From: Saccharothrix longispora
GTDB taxonomy: Bacteria > Actinomycetota > Actinomycetes > Mycobacteriales > Pseudonocardiaceae
Length of the DNA: 64,000 nt
Assembly: GCF_030852425.1 (NCBI RefSeq)
Contig: NZ_NSDM01000007.1
Span: 62,001 to 126,000 of the forward strand
Direction of reading: 5' to 3'
Every line of letters starts with the position of its first letter. The first letter of the stretch is position 1. Below are positions 36,234 to 43,953 of this stretch, piece after piece. The notes beneath the pieces were generated by a model, which was not told where the DNA came from, made no database searches, and saw only the letters and a program-made list of their open reading frames with translations. The translations under genes and the position numbers were made by a program.

Positions 36234-37253
36234 TTGCGCGCGCTCCTGGTAGCACTCGGTCTGCTGATGACGGCCGGGTCCGCCGAGGCGGACCCGGCCG
36301 TCGTCGACCTGTGCGAGGTGACCGACGAGCGGCTGGCGGAGCTGTCCGGGCTCGCCGCGCGCGGGGACGAGCTGTTCGCGGTGAACGACAGCGACAACGG
36401 CCGACTCGCGATCCAGGTGATGGACCGGGAATGCGCGATCACCCGGACGATCACCACGTCGATCAACCCGTTCGACGTCGAAGATCTCGCTTTGGCGCCT
36501 GACGGAACCCTGTGGGCGGCGGACACCGGCGACAACGGCAAGACGCGGGAGACGGTGGCATTGCACGCCGTTTCCCCGAACGGCTCGGCACGTTTGTACC
36601 GCCTTACGTATCCTGACGGAAAGCACGACGCCGAGGCGTTGTTGCTCGACGGCGCGGGAATTCCGCACATCGTCACGAAGGAAACGATCGGCTCGGCGCT
36701 GGTGTACCGGCCCGCGTCCGCGTTGACCGAGGACGCGCCCACCCCGCTGGAGCAGGTGGCGCGGGTGTCGATCTCCGGCACGGACACGCCGGGCGGCCCG
36801 CTGGCCAACCGGGTGGTGTCGCGCCTGGTCACGGGTGGTGCGATGAGCGCCGACGGCCGGGTGGCGGCGTTGCGCACCTACACCGACGCCTACCTGTTCC
36901 CGGTGCCCGACGGCGACCTGGCGAAGGCCCTGGAGGGCGATCCGGTGCGGGTGGCGCTGCCGGACGAGCCACAGGGCGAGGCCCTCGCGTTCGACGGGGA
37001 CGGGGAGCTGCTGTCGGCGTCGGAGTTCGGGGACGCGGGGGCGTCCTCCACCGTGCGCGCGGTGGCCGGCACGACGGCCCTCGCCGTGCCGCCGGCCCCG
37101 ACCACCGCGGAGGCCCCCGCACAGGTCGACACCTCGGCCGCTCCCCCGCCAGCGGCGGGCGACGACGAGCCCCCGTGGCTGGTCATCGGGGGTGGCGTGG
37201 TCGTGCTGGCGCTGATCGGGGCGGTCGTGCGGCGGTCGCGCAGGAGGGCCTGA
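36234..37253 (+). CDS. Exported, membrane-anchored beta-propeller-like protein
   Basis: This 339-residue protein begins with a signal peptide (RALLVALGLLMTAGSAEA) if the TTG at 36234 is used, and the first in-frame ATG would destroy it. The body has repeated short motifs (LSGLAARGDELFAVNDSDN, AADTGDN, DAEALLLDG) like a small beta-propeller. A Pro/Ala-rich stalk follows (about residues 275-305). It ends with one membrane segment (WLVIGGGVVVLALIGAVV) and a basic RRSRRRA tail. It should be anchored by its C-terminus with the propeller outside. I do not recognise a named family with confidence. Confidence 0.75.
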   Translation: MRALLVALGLLMTAGSAEADPAVVDLCEVTDERLAELSGLAARGDELFAVNDSDNGRLAIQVMDRECAITRTITTSINPFDVEDLALAPDGTLWAADTGDNGKTRETVALHAVSPNGSARLYRLTYPDGKHDAEALLLDGAGIPHIVTKETIGSALVYRPASALTEDAPTPLEQVARVSISGTDTPGGPLANRVVSRLVTGGAMSADGRVAALRTYTDAYLFPVPDGDLAKALEGDPVRVALPDEPQGEALAFDGDGELLSASEFGDAGASSTVRAVAGTTALAVPPAPTTAEAPAQVDTSAAPPPAAGDDEPPWLVIGGGVVVLALIGAVVRRSRRRA

Positions 37254-37291
37254 CGCCCTCGCGGGAAGGTCCTGGGGACACCGGGAACGCG

Positions 37292-37328
37292 GAACGGGCC
37301 TGGACGGGTGTGCCGTCCAGGCCCGTTC
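37292..37328. terminator. Bidirectional terminator hairpin
   Basis: GAACGGGCCTGGACGG (37292-37307) and CCGTCCAGGCCCGTTC (37313-37328) form a perfect 16-bp stem with a five-base loop, between the propeller gene and the converging lexA. Confidence 0.75.
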
Positions 37329-37353
37329 GCGTCGCTGCGTTCGCGTCGGTCCG

Positions 37354-38055
37354 TCAGAGGCGGCGCAGCACCGCGACGACCTTGCCCAGGATCGACGCCT
37401 CGTCGCCCAGGATCGGCTGGTAGGCCTGGTTGTGCGGCATCAGCCACACGTGGTCGTCCTTGCGCTTGAACGTCTTGACCGTGGCCTCGCCGTCGATCAT
37501 GGCGGCCACCACGTCGCCGTTGTCGGCGGTCGGCTGCTGGCGCACGACGACCCAGTCACCGTCGGTGATGGCGGCGTCCACCATGGAATCACCCACGACC
37601 TTGAGCAGGAACACCTCGCCCTCGCCGACGATCTCGCGCGGCAGGGGGAACACGTCCTCGATGGCCTCTTCGGCCAGGATCGGCCCACCTGCGGCGATGC
37701 GGCCCAGCATGGGCACGTACGCGGGCGTCGGCTTGGACGACGGGTCGAGCCCGGTCACGATCTCCGGCGGCAGCACGCCCACCGCGCGCGGCCGGTTCGG
37801 GTCGCGCCTCAGGAACCCCTTCTTCTCCAGCGCCCGCAACTGGTGGGCGACCGAGGACGTGCTGGTCAGCCCCACCGCCTCGCCGATCTCGCGCACGCTG
37901 GGCGGGTAGCCGAACCGGTCCAGCCAGTCGCGGATCACGTCGAGCACCTTGCGCTGACGCAGGGTGAGCCCCGCGTTGCCCGCGATGTCCGCCGGTTGCG
38001 GGACGGAGGGCACATCGGCGGCGGTGCTCGGTTCGTCGTTGGTCTTGCGTGCCAC
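37354..38055 (-). CDS. lexA: SOS repressor LexA
   Basis: This 233-residue repressor autocleaves when RecA filaments form. The N-terminal winged HTH covers about residues 30-90 ([20 protein letters not shown]). The cleavage site is Ala122-Gly123, and the catalytic dyad is Ser157 (GDSMVDA) and Lys194 (VKTFKR). The gene is divergent from the SOS LysM gene, and three SOS-box-like sites lie between them, so autoregulation is expected. The N-terminal 20 residues are disordered, as in actinobacterial LexA. Confidence 0.95.
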   Translation of the reverse strand: MARKTNDEPSTAADVPSVPQPADIAGNAGLTLRQRKVLDVIRDWLDRFGYPPSVREIGEAVGLTSTSSVAHQLRALEKKGFLRRDPNRPRAVGVLPPEIVTGLDPSSKPTPAYVPMLGRIAAGGPILAEEAIEDVFPLPREIVGEGEVFLLKVVGDSMVDAAITDGDWVVVRQQPTADNGDVVAAMIDGEATVKTFKRKDDHVWLMPHNQAYQPILGDEASILGKVVAVLRRL

Positions 38056-38143
38056 GGTGCTTCCTCCTCACCGGCTCAGATTGCCCAGGCCGGCTCTCCG
38101 TCGATCTTCGGTTGTGGACGGTAGTCGTGTTCCACGTCCAGAT

Positions 38144-38157
38144 CAAACACCTGTTCG
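38144..38157. promoter_or_regulatory. SOS box (one mismatch), lexA-proximal
   Basis: CAAACACCTGTTCG matches the actinobacterial LexA box CGAAC-N4-GTTCG with one mismatch. It lies 89 bases before the lexA start codon and probably mediates autoregulation. Confidence 0.6.
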
Positions 38158-38209
38158 AAGTAAGTCCCGGCGTGTCCTTCCAATTATGCGGCACTTAGTG
38201 GTAGACATT

Positions 38210-38241
38210 CGCACGGACGTTCGATCGAACACAGGTTCGAT
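38210..38241. promoter_or_regulatory. Double SOS box upstream of the LysM gene
   Basis: CGAACACAGGTTCG (38226-38239) is a perfect LexA box inside the larger palindrome ATCGAAC-acag-GTTCGAT. Directly before it, CGCACGGACGTTCG (38210-38223) matches with one mismatch, and the centres are 16 bases apart. The junction also reads as the palindrome GTTCGATCGAAC. Two LexA dimers could bind side by side and cover the promoter of the LysM gene. Confidence 0.8.
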
Positions 38242-38272
38242 CATGATCGGATGACCTGCGTTGGAGGGCAGC

Positions 38273-38764
38273 ATGGCGGTGGTCATTGGCACTCGGGGCG
38301 GCTTCGAACTCGTCGACGACGCCGGTGTCGAGGATGTCGCCCTCGGCGAGGGACTGCGACCCGGACCACGGGTGCTCCGCCGGTTCGAGGTACCCGACGA
38401 GGCCGACCGCCGACCCCCCGCCCCCGCGGTGCGCGAGGCGCCACCCGCCCCGACCGCCGGCGTGACCCGCCCCCCGCGCCACCCGGCGCTCCAGTTCGCC
38501 GCCTACGCCGTCGCCGCCGCCGTCGTGGCCGCCGCGCTGAGCGTGTTCCACCTGTACGCCACCGGTGCCACGAGCGTCCCCGAGCGGACCGCCGTCGTGC
38601 ACGTCCAGGTGGGCGAGTCCCTGCTCGACGTCGCCGAGCGCAGCGCGCCGGACAGCGACCCCGAGGCCGTCGCGGACCGCATCCGGGAGCTCAACGCCCT
38701 GCCCGACGCCGAGGTGAAGCCCGGCCAGGCCCTCCTCGTGCCGGACGGCGCCGCCACTCCCTGA
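38273..38764 (+). CDS. SOS-controlled LysM membrane protein (ChiZ/YneA-type division inhibitor)
   Basis: This 163-residue protein has a cytoplasmic N-terminal part, a Pro-rich linker, one membrane segment (about residues 78-100, [18 protein letters not shown]) and a C-terminal LysM-like domain ([16 protein letters not shown] ... KPGQALLVP). Location beside lexA, behind a double LexA box, and its topology match mycobacterial Rv2719c (ChiZ) and the functional analogues YneA/DivS, which delay septation during DNA damage. GGAGGG precedes the ATG. The inhibitory role is inferred from family and context. Confidence 0.87.
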   Translation: MAVVIGTRGGFELVDDAGVEDVALGEGLRPGPRVLRRFEVPDEADRRPPAPAVREAPPAPTAGVTRPPRHPALQFAAYAVAAAVVAAALSVFHLYATGATSVPERTAVVHVQVGESLLDVAERSAPDSDPEAVADRIRELNALPDAEVKPGQALLVPDGAATP

Positions 38765-38783
38765 CACCCCTCGCACCCCGTCC

Positions 38784-38819
38784 CGGACCGCGCCCGCCAC
38801 CCCCGGCGGGCGCGGTCCG
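38784..38819 (+). terminator. Terminator hairpin
   Basis: CGGACCGCGCCCGCC (38784-38798) and GGCGGGCGCGGTCCG (38805-38819) form a perfect 15-bp stem after the LysM gene, followed by a short T run (GCGTTT). Confidence 0.7.
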
Positions 38820-38916
38820 CGCGTTTCAGGAGGTCGTGCCCGATTCCGCCGTCCGAGTGACGGGACACGCCGCCCCCCGACTTGCAGGGCCGTAGGCGTT
38901 GGGCATAGGTTGACCC

Positions 38917-38953
38917 CTACATCTAGTGGTCACACCGTTGTAGTTAGTCCACA
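38917..38953. promoter_or_regulatory. NrdR-box-like sites and DnaA-box-like 9-mer
   Basis: CTACATCTAGTGG (38917-38929) contains the CTA-N4-TAG core seen in actinobacterial NrdR boxes. A weaker related segment, TTGTAGTTAG, is centred about 20 bases downstream, two helical turns away. It runs into TAGTCCACA (38945-38953), one mismatch from a DnaA box. A TTGACC element (38910-38915) could be the -35. The assignment rests on similarity to known sites and is provisional. Confidence 0.45.
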
Positions 38954-39020
38954 GGTTGGGGTTTTCCCCACGAGCGGGGCTAACGCGATGGGTGCTGCCC
39001 AGGGGAGGGGGAGACCAGCC

Positions 39021-39473
39021 GTGCGATGCCCGTTCTGCCGCAACTCGGACTCGCGTGTCGTCGATTCCCGCGAGGTCGACGAGGGTCAGGTCATCCGCCG
39101 CCGCCGGTCGTGCACCGCCTGCGGGCGCCGCTTCACCACGGTCGAGGAGGCCGTGCTGGCGGTGGTCAAGCGCTCCGGCGTGACCGAGCCGTTCAGCCGC
39201 GACAAGGTCGTCGTCGGCGTGCGGCGCGCGTGCCAGGGCCGCCCCGTCGACGAGGACGCCCTCCAGCAGCTGGCCCAGCGCGTGGAGGAGTCGATCCGCT
39301 CCGGTGGCGTCGCCGAGATCCCCAGCCACGAGGTGGGCCTGGCCATCCTCGGCCCCCTCCGCGAGCTGGACGAGGTCGCCTACCTCCGCTTCGCCAGCGT
39401 CTACCGCTCCTTCTCGTCCGTCGAGGACTTCGAGAAGGAGATCGCCGATCTTCGCGACGCCCAGCGCGACTAG
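39021..39473 (+). CDS. nrdR: Transcriptional repressor NrdR
   Basis: This 150-residue repressor of ribonucleotide reductase genes has an N-terminal zinc ribbon ([15 protein letters not shown] ... CTACGRRF) and an ATP-cone domain that reads ATP/dATP. The GTG at 39021 gives the invariant VRCPFC start and is preceded by GAGGGGG. The frame is open further upstream, but that would add 37 residues not found in the family. It precedes nrdJ by 147 bases in the same orientation, as in Streptomyces. Confidence 0.95.
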   Translation: MRCPFCRNSDSRVVDSREVDEGQVIRRRRSCTACGRRFTTVEEAVLAVVKRSGVTEPFSRDKVVVGVRRACQGRPVDEDALQQLAQRVEESIRSGGVAEIPSHEVGLAILGPLRELDEVAYLRFASVYRSFSSVEDFEKEIADLRDAQRD

Positions 39474-39620
39474 TCCCCGACCGGTCGGCGCAGCCCGCCG
39501 CGACTGAGCACCACCACCGCCGGCACCACGCGGCGGAACACCACAGCGACCGCCTCGGACGGGGAGCCCGGACGTGGTCGCGCACCCACACCACACCACG
39601 TTGATCGAGAGGGACCCCGG

Positions 39621-42497
39621 ATGACCGAGACCGTCGGTGGCTCGAGCAAGAAGACGGCCACCCGCAACGGCGCGGGAAGCAAGAACGCCAAGCTGAAGGT
39701 GGAGCGCGTCCACACCACCGAGGGCACGCACCCCTACGACGAGGTCACCTGGGAGCACCGCGACGTCGTGATGACGAACTGGCGCGACGGCTCGGTGAAC
39801 TTCGAGCAGCGCGGCGTCGAGTTCCCGGACTTCTGGTCGGTCAACGCGACGAACATCGTCACCAGCAAGTACTTCCGCGGCGCGGTCGGCACGTCGCAGC
39901 GCGAGCACAGCCTGCGCCAGCTCATCGACCGCGTGGTGAAGACCTACGTCGAGGCGGGCGTCAAGCACGGCTACTTCGGCTCCGAGCAGGACGCCGAGAT
40001 CTACGAGCACGAGCTGACCTGGATGCTGCTGCACCAGGTGTTCAGCTTCAACTCGCCGGTGTGGTTCAACGTGGGCACCACCTCCCCGCAGCAGGTCAGC
40101 GCCTGCTTCATCCTGTCGGTCGACGACACGATGGAGTCGATCCTGAACTGGTACCGCGAGGAGGGCCTGATCTTCAAGGGCGGCTCCGGCGCGGGCCTGA
40201 ACCTCTCGCGCATCCGCTCCTCGCGGGAGCTGCTGTCCTCCGGCGGCACGGCGTCCGGCCCGGTGTCGTTCATGCGCGGCGCGGACGCCTCGGCGGGCAC
40301 CATCAAGTCCGGTGGCGCGACCCGCCGCGCGGCGAAGATGGTCGTGCTCGACGTGGACCACCCCGACGTCGAGGAGTTCATCGAGACCAAGGCGCGCGAG
40401 GAGGACAAGGTCCGCGCGCTGCGCGACGCCGGGTTCGACATGGACCTGGGCGGCAAGGACATCGTGTCCGTGCAGTACCAGAACGCGAACAACTCGATCC
40501 GCGTGTCGGACGAGTTCATGCACGCCTACGAGACCGGCGGCCAGTTCGGCCTGCGCGCCCGGATGACCGGCGAGGTCATCGACCACGTCGACGCGAAGGG
40601 CCTGTTCCGCAAGCTCGCGCAGGCCGCGTGGGAGTGCGCCGACCCGGGCATCCAGTACGACGGCACCATCAACGACTGGCACACCACGCCGGAGTCGGGC
40701 CGCATCACCGCGTCCAACCCGTGCTCGGAGTACATGCACCTGGACAACTCCAGCTGCAACCTCGCGTCGCTGAACCTGATGAAGTTCCTCAAGGACGACG
40801 GCTCGTTCAACGCGGAGCTGTTCGCCAAGTCGGTCGAGCTGATCATCACCGCGATGGACATCTCGATCTGCTTCGCGGACTTCCCGACCCCCGCGATCGG
40901 CGAGACGACCCGCGCGTTCCGCCAGCTCGGCATCGGCTACGCGAACCTGGGCGCGCTGCTCATGGCGACCGGCCACGCGTACGACTCCGAGGGCGGCCGG
41001 GCGCTGGCGGCGGCCATCACGTCGCTGATGCAGGCCGTGGCGTACCGGCGGTCCGCCGAACTGGCCGGCATCGTCGGCCCGTACGACGGCTACGCCCGCA
41101 ACGCCGAGGCGCACCAGCGCATCATCCGCAAGCACGCGGCGGCCAACGACGAGATCCGCACGCTGCACGCCAACGACGCGGCCGTGCGCTCGGTGGCCAC
41201 CAAGGCGTGGCAGGAGTGCCAGGCGGTCGGCGCCCGCAACGGCTGGCGCAACGCGCAGGCGTCCGTGCTCGCGCCCACCGGCACCATCGGCCTGATGATG
41301 GACTGCGACACCACCGGCATCGAGCCGGACCTGGCGCTGGTGAAGTTCAAGAAGCTGGTCGGCGGCGGCTCCATGCAGATCGTCAACCAGACCGTGCCGC
41401 GCGCGCTGCGCGTCCTGGGCTACCAGGAGGAGCAGGTCGAGGCGATCGTCGAGTTCATCGGCGAGCACGGCCACGTGGTGGACGCCCCCGGCCTCAGGCC
41501 GGAGCACTACGAGGTGTTCGACTGCGCCATGGGCGACCGCTCGATCGCCCCGATGGGCCACGTCCGGATGATGGCCGCGGTGCAGCCGTTCATCTCGGGC
41601 GCGATCTCCAAGACGGTCAACATGCCGGAGACGGCGACCGTCGAGGAGGTCGAGGGGATCTACTACCAGGGTTGGAAGCTGGGCCTGAAGGCGCTCGCGA
41701 TCTACCGCGACAACTGCAAGGTCGGCCAGCCGCTGTCGGCGGGCAAGTCGGCCAAGGCATCCTCCCCCGCGGCCGTCCCGGCGGCGTCGGAGGTCAAGAC
41801 CGAGACGGTGGTCGAGTACCGCCCGGTGCGCAAGCGCCTGCCGAAGAAGCGCCCGTCGCAGACGGTGTCGTTCACGGTCGGCGGCGCCGAGGGCTACCTG
41901 CACGCCGGTTCGTACCCGGACGACGGCCTGGGCGAGATCTTCGTCAAGCTCGGCAAGCAGGGCTCCACCCTGGCGGGCGTGATGGACGCGTTCTCCATGT
42001 CCATCTCGGTCGGCCTCCAGTACGGCATCCCGCTGGAGTTCTACGTCTCGAAGTTCCAGAACCTGCGCTTCGAGCCGGCGGGCATGACGGACGACCCGGA
42101 CGTGCGCATCGCGACCAGCGTCCTGGACTACCTGTTCCGCAGGCTGGCGCTCGACTACCTGCCGTTCGAGAAGCGCTCGCAGCTCGGCATCTTCACCGCC
42201 GACGAGCGCACCGCCCAGGTGGCGGCGGACTACAGCGGCGGCGACGTCGACCTGGAGGGCCTGCGCACGTCGGTCGACTCCGACACCCCGACCGCCCCGG
42301 CCAGCGCCCCGACCCCCGCGCCGGAGAAGAAGGCCGCGCCGCAGGACGTCCGGGTGGGCAGCTCCACGGAGCTGCTGGAACTGCACCTCGGCAAGGCCGC
42401 CGACGCGCCGCTGTGCATGACGTGCGGCACGAAGATGCGGCCGGCCGGCTCGTGCTACCTGTGCGAGGGCTGCGGCTCCACGTCGGGTTGCAGCTGA
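39621..42497 (+). CDS. nrdJ: Vitamin B12-dependent (class II) ribonucleotide reductase
   Basis: This 958-residue adenosylcobalamin-dependent reductase makes deoxyribonucleotides without an oxygen-requiring radical cofactor. The catalytic region includes VSACFILSVDDTMES, GGSGAGLNLSRIRSS and SNPCSEYMHLDNSSCNLASL, which carries active-site Cys. The C-terminus ends with CMTCGTKMRPAGSCYLCEGC, a redox/zinc Cys cluster. No intein interrupts it. No B12 riboswitch was recognised in the 147-base gap upstream, so control is probably through NrdR. A strong terminator follows. Confidence 0.95.
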   Translation: MTETVGGSSKKTATRNGAGSKNAKLKVERVHTTEGTHPYDEVTWEHRDVVMTNWRDGSVNFEQRGVEFPDFWSVNATNIVTSKYFRGAVGTSQREHSLRQLIDRVVKTYVEAGVKHGYFGSEQDAEIYEHELTWMLLHQVFSFNSPVWFNVGTTSPQQVSACFILSVDDTMESILNWYREEGLIFKGGSGAGLNLSRIRSSRELLSSGGTASGPVSFMRGADASAGTIKSGGATRRAAKMVVLDVDHPDVEEFIETKAREEDKVRALRDAGFDMDLGGKDIVSVQYQNANNSIRVSDEFMHAYETGGQFGLRARMTGEVIDHVDAKGLFRKLAQAAWECADPGIQYDGTINDWHTTPESGRITASNPCSEYMHLDNSSCNLASLNLMKFLKDDGSFNAELFAKSVELIITAMDISICFADFPTPAIGETTRAFRQLGIGYANLGALLMATGHAYDSEGGRALAAAITSLMQAVAYRRSAELAGIVGPYDGYARNAEAHQRIIRKHAAANDEIRTLHANDAAVRSVATKAWQECQAVGARNGWRNAQASVLAPTGTIGLMMDCDTTGIEPDLALVKFKKLVGGGSMQIVNQTVPRALRVLGYQEEQVEAIVEFIGEHGHVVDAPGLRPEHYEVFDCAMGDRSIAPMGHVRMMAAVQPFISGAISKTVNMPETATVEEVEGIYYQGWKLGLKALAIYRDNCKVGQPLSAGKSAKASSPAAVPAASEVKTETVVEYRPVRKRLPKKRPSQTVSFTVGGAEGYLHAGSYPDDGLGEIFVKLGKQGSTLAGVMDAFSMSISVGLQYGIPLEFYVSKFQNLRFEPAGMTDDPDVRIATSVLDYLFRRLALDYLPFEKRSQLGIFTADERTAQVAADYSGGDVDLEGLRTSVDSDTPTAPASAPTPAPEKKAAPQDVRVGSSTELLELHLGKAADAPLCMTCGTKMRPAGSCYLCEGCGSTSGCS

Positions 42498-42510
42498 CCC
42501 TGAGCGCCTT

Positions 42511-42566
42511 GAGCAGGTGAATTACCTGGTCGGAGCCGGGGCGACGGTCGTCGCCCCGGCTCTGAC
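42511..42566 (+). repeat. Terminator-containing direct repeat, copy 1
   Basis: The segment begins GAGCAGGTGA and contains a perfect 14-bp hairpin (GAGCCGGGGCGACG at 42533-42546 with its complement at 42549-42562). It terminates nrdJ. A copy with about 48 of 57 matching positions recurs at 43583-43639, so the pair brackets the toxin-antitoxin genes. Confidence 0.75.
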
Positions 42567-42631
42567 ATGCCCGCTCGTGGTTGCATAACATGCAACATCG
42601 GCCCAAGTACGTCACGTACTTGACGTACTTG
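42562..42631 (+). promoter_or_regulatory. Toxin-antitoxin promoter and operator
   Basis: CTGACA (42562-42567) and TAACAT (42586-42591), 18 bases apart, make a plausible promoter. GTTGCAT-aac-ATGCAAC (42580-42596) is a perfect dyad over the -10. Downstream, CAAGTACGT-c-ACGTACTTG (42604-42622) is a perfect 9-bp dyad whose right arm ACGTACTTG is repeated at once (42623-42631). Three copies of one 9-mer just after the expected start of transcription fit antitoxin autoregulation. Confidence 0.6.
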
Positions 42632-42673
42632 ACCTTCAGGGGCATGCTTGTGAGGACCCCCGGGGAGGCCGGC

Positions 42674-43090
42674 ATGCCTGCTGTTCACTACGACAGCTAC
42701 ACCGATGCTCGCGCACATCTGAAAGACTTGCTGGATGCCGCGGAGAAGGGGCGAGTCGCCACGGTTCGCCGTGACTCATCCACGACAGCCGTCGTGGATG
42801 TCAAGCGGCTGCGCCACTTCCTCGCATCGACCGTTCCGTCGCACGCCCAGGTCGTCCCGGAGGCCGGCGGCTGGTCAGTGTTCATCCCGGGGCTGCCAGT
42901 GGCGGCTGATGGCGCGTCGTTCGACGAAGCGATCACCGAGATGATCGACGCCCTGCGCGAGTACGCGGAAGACTGGCAGCAGCGCCTGCTCGACGCTCCG
43001 AACCACCGTGCCAACTGGGGATTGGTGCAGCTGATCAGCTTCAGCGACGACGAGCAGCTACGCGACTGGCTTGTCGGTGCCGCGCGGTGA
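42674..43090 (+). CDS. Antitoxin: Phd-like N-terminus joined to HicB-like C-terminus
   Basis: This 138-residue protein has an N-terminal Phd/YefM-type DNA-binding region (VHYDSYTDARAHLKDLLDAAEKGRVATV, then STTAVVDVKRLRHFL). It is followed by a HicB-like segment (GGWSVFIPGLPVAADGASFDEAITEMIDALREYAEDW). Such a hybrid should bind the operator with one end and neutralise the toxin with the other. GGGGAGG stands five bases before the ATG at 42674. The region is less GC-rich than its neighbours, suggesting transfer. The gene overlaps the toxin gene as GTGA. A decayed relative lies 0.6 kb downstream. Confidence 0.78.
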   Translation: MPAVHYDSYTDARAHLKDLLDAAEKGRVATVRRDSSTTAVVDVKRLRHFLASTVPSHAQVVPEAGGWSVFIPGLPVAADGASFDEAITEMIDALREYAEDWQQRLLDAPNHRANWGLVQLISFSDDEQLRDWLVGAAR

Positions 43091-43515
43091 CTTCCTGGCC
43101 GCAGCCGACGCGCAAGGATCACGAGGCGTTCTGCCAGATCGAGGAATGGCGCCGAGTGCGCGATGCCCGCGGCCGAACTGGAACGCATCACGTCACTTAC
43201 GAACTCGATCTTGTCGACGGCAGGATTCTGCGCACCCGCATCTCGCACCCGGTGGACCGCACCGGCTACGGGCAAGGCATCTGGAAGCACATCCTCCGCG
43301 ATCAACTCGACGTCGACGAACCGGCGTTCTGGTCATGCGTGCAGGATGGCGTCAAACCTGCTCGCGGGACGCCTGAGCCGCCGGCGGCAGCCCTGCCGGC
43401 CGACCTCGTGCACATACTGATCACGCGTGTCGGCCTCGCCGAGTCCGAGGTGGCCGGGATGAGCAAGGACGAAGCGGTCGCCAGGCTCCAGCGCTACTGG
43501 ACCGAGGGCGGCTGA
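43087..43515 (+). CDS. Putative toxin (cytotoxic translational repressor type)
   Basis: This 142-residue basic protein has DHEAFCQIEEWRRVRDARGRTG, HHVTYELDLVDGRILRTRISHP and GIWKHILRDQL. It resembles proteins annotated in actinomycetes as cytotoxic translational repressors of toxin-antitoxin systems. By analogy it would act on mRNA or the ribosome, and the conserved His pair in GTHHVTYE and the Arg/Lys residues are candidates for catalysis. Translation is coupled to the antitoxin by a four-base overlap, the usual order of such pairs. The mechanism has not been established from sequence. Confidence 0.7.
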   Translation: MTSWPQPTRKDHEAFCQIEEWRRVRDARGRTGTHHVTYELDLVDGRILRTRISHPVDRTGYGQGIWKHILRDQLDVDEPAFWSCVQDGVKPARGTPEPPAAALPADLVHILITRVGLAESEVAGMSKDEAVARLQRYWTEGG

Positions 43516-43582
43516 TCCAGTGACGGCTGGATGAACAGCGCACGGTGCGAACAAGTGCACTCCACCAGTACCGCGGTGCGGT

Positions 43583-43639
43583 GAGCAGGTGAGGTGACCG
43601 GTCGGAGCCGGGGCGGGTGGTCGTCGCCCCGGCTCCGAC
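43583..43639 (+). repeat. Terminator-containing direct repeat, copy 2
   Basis: This is the second copy of the segment at 42511-42566, again starting GAGCAGGTGA. Its hairpin is perfect over 15 bp (43601-43615 with 43625-43639). It ends the toxin operon. The 1072-base offset between copies equals one whole antitoxin-toxin unit. Confidence 0.75.
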
Positions 43640-43666
43640 CGTATCCATCGGTGGAGGAGCGCAGTG

Positions 43667-43898
43667 GAAGAACCGACATGTCCGCCGCGCGCGGATCGTC
43701 CGCGAGGCCGGCGGTTGGTCGGTCTTCGTCCCGGGACCGCCGGTGGCCGCCGACGGCGCGTCGCTCGACGCGGCGGTCACCGGGATGGTCGATGCCCTCC
43801 GGGAGTACGCGGAGGATCGGCGGCGACGCCTGCGCGACCGGCTCGTCGGCGCCGCGAACCGCCTTCCCGGCCCCGGGGCTCCGGCACCACCGGCGTGA
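43667..43898 (+). pseudogene. Decayed second copy of the antitoxin (HicB-like part)
   Basis: In one frame the DNA encodes EAGGWSVFVPGPPVAADGASLDAAVTGMVDALREYAED and then RDRLVGAAN. This matches the antitoxin at 42674 from its HicB-like segment to its end. The Phd-like N-terminus is missing, about 25 residues before RDWLVGAA have been deleted, and no start codon with a ribosome-binding site is present. Codon use is GC-rich like the host, so this copy may be older and ameliorated. The rest of 43516-43953 holds only the repeat described above. Confidence 0.7.
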
Positions 43899-43953
43899 CC
43901 GCGCCCCGGTCGGGCGGACCCGCCCCCACGCGGGAGGCGGGTCCGCCGACGAG

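Noticed and set aside
39474..39620. Cobalamin riboswitch before nrdJ
   Set aside because: The gap is only 147 bases and no B12-box-like core or typical stem arrangement was seen. Control by NrdR is better supported.
42511..43639. Insertion sequence bounded by the two direct repeats
   Set aside because: No transposase and no terminal inverted repeats. The repeated segment is a terminator, so duplication or recombination explains it better.
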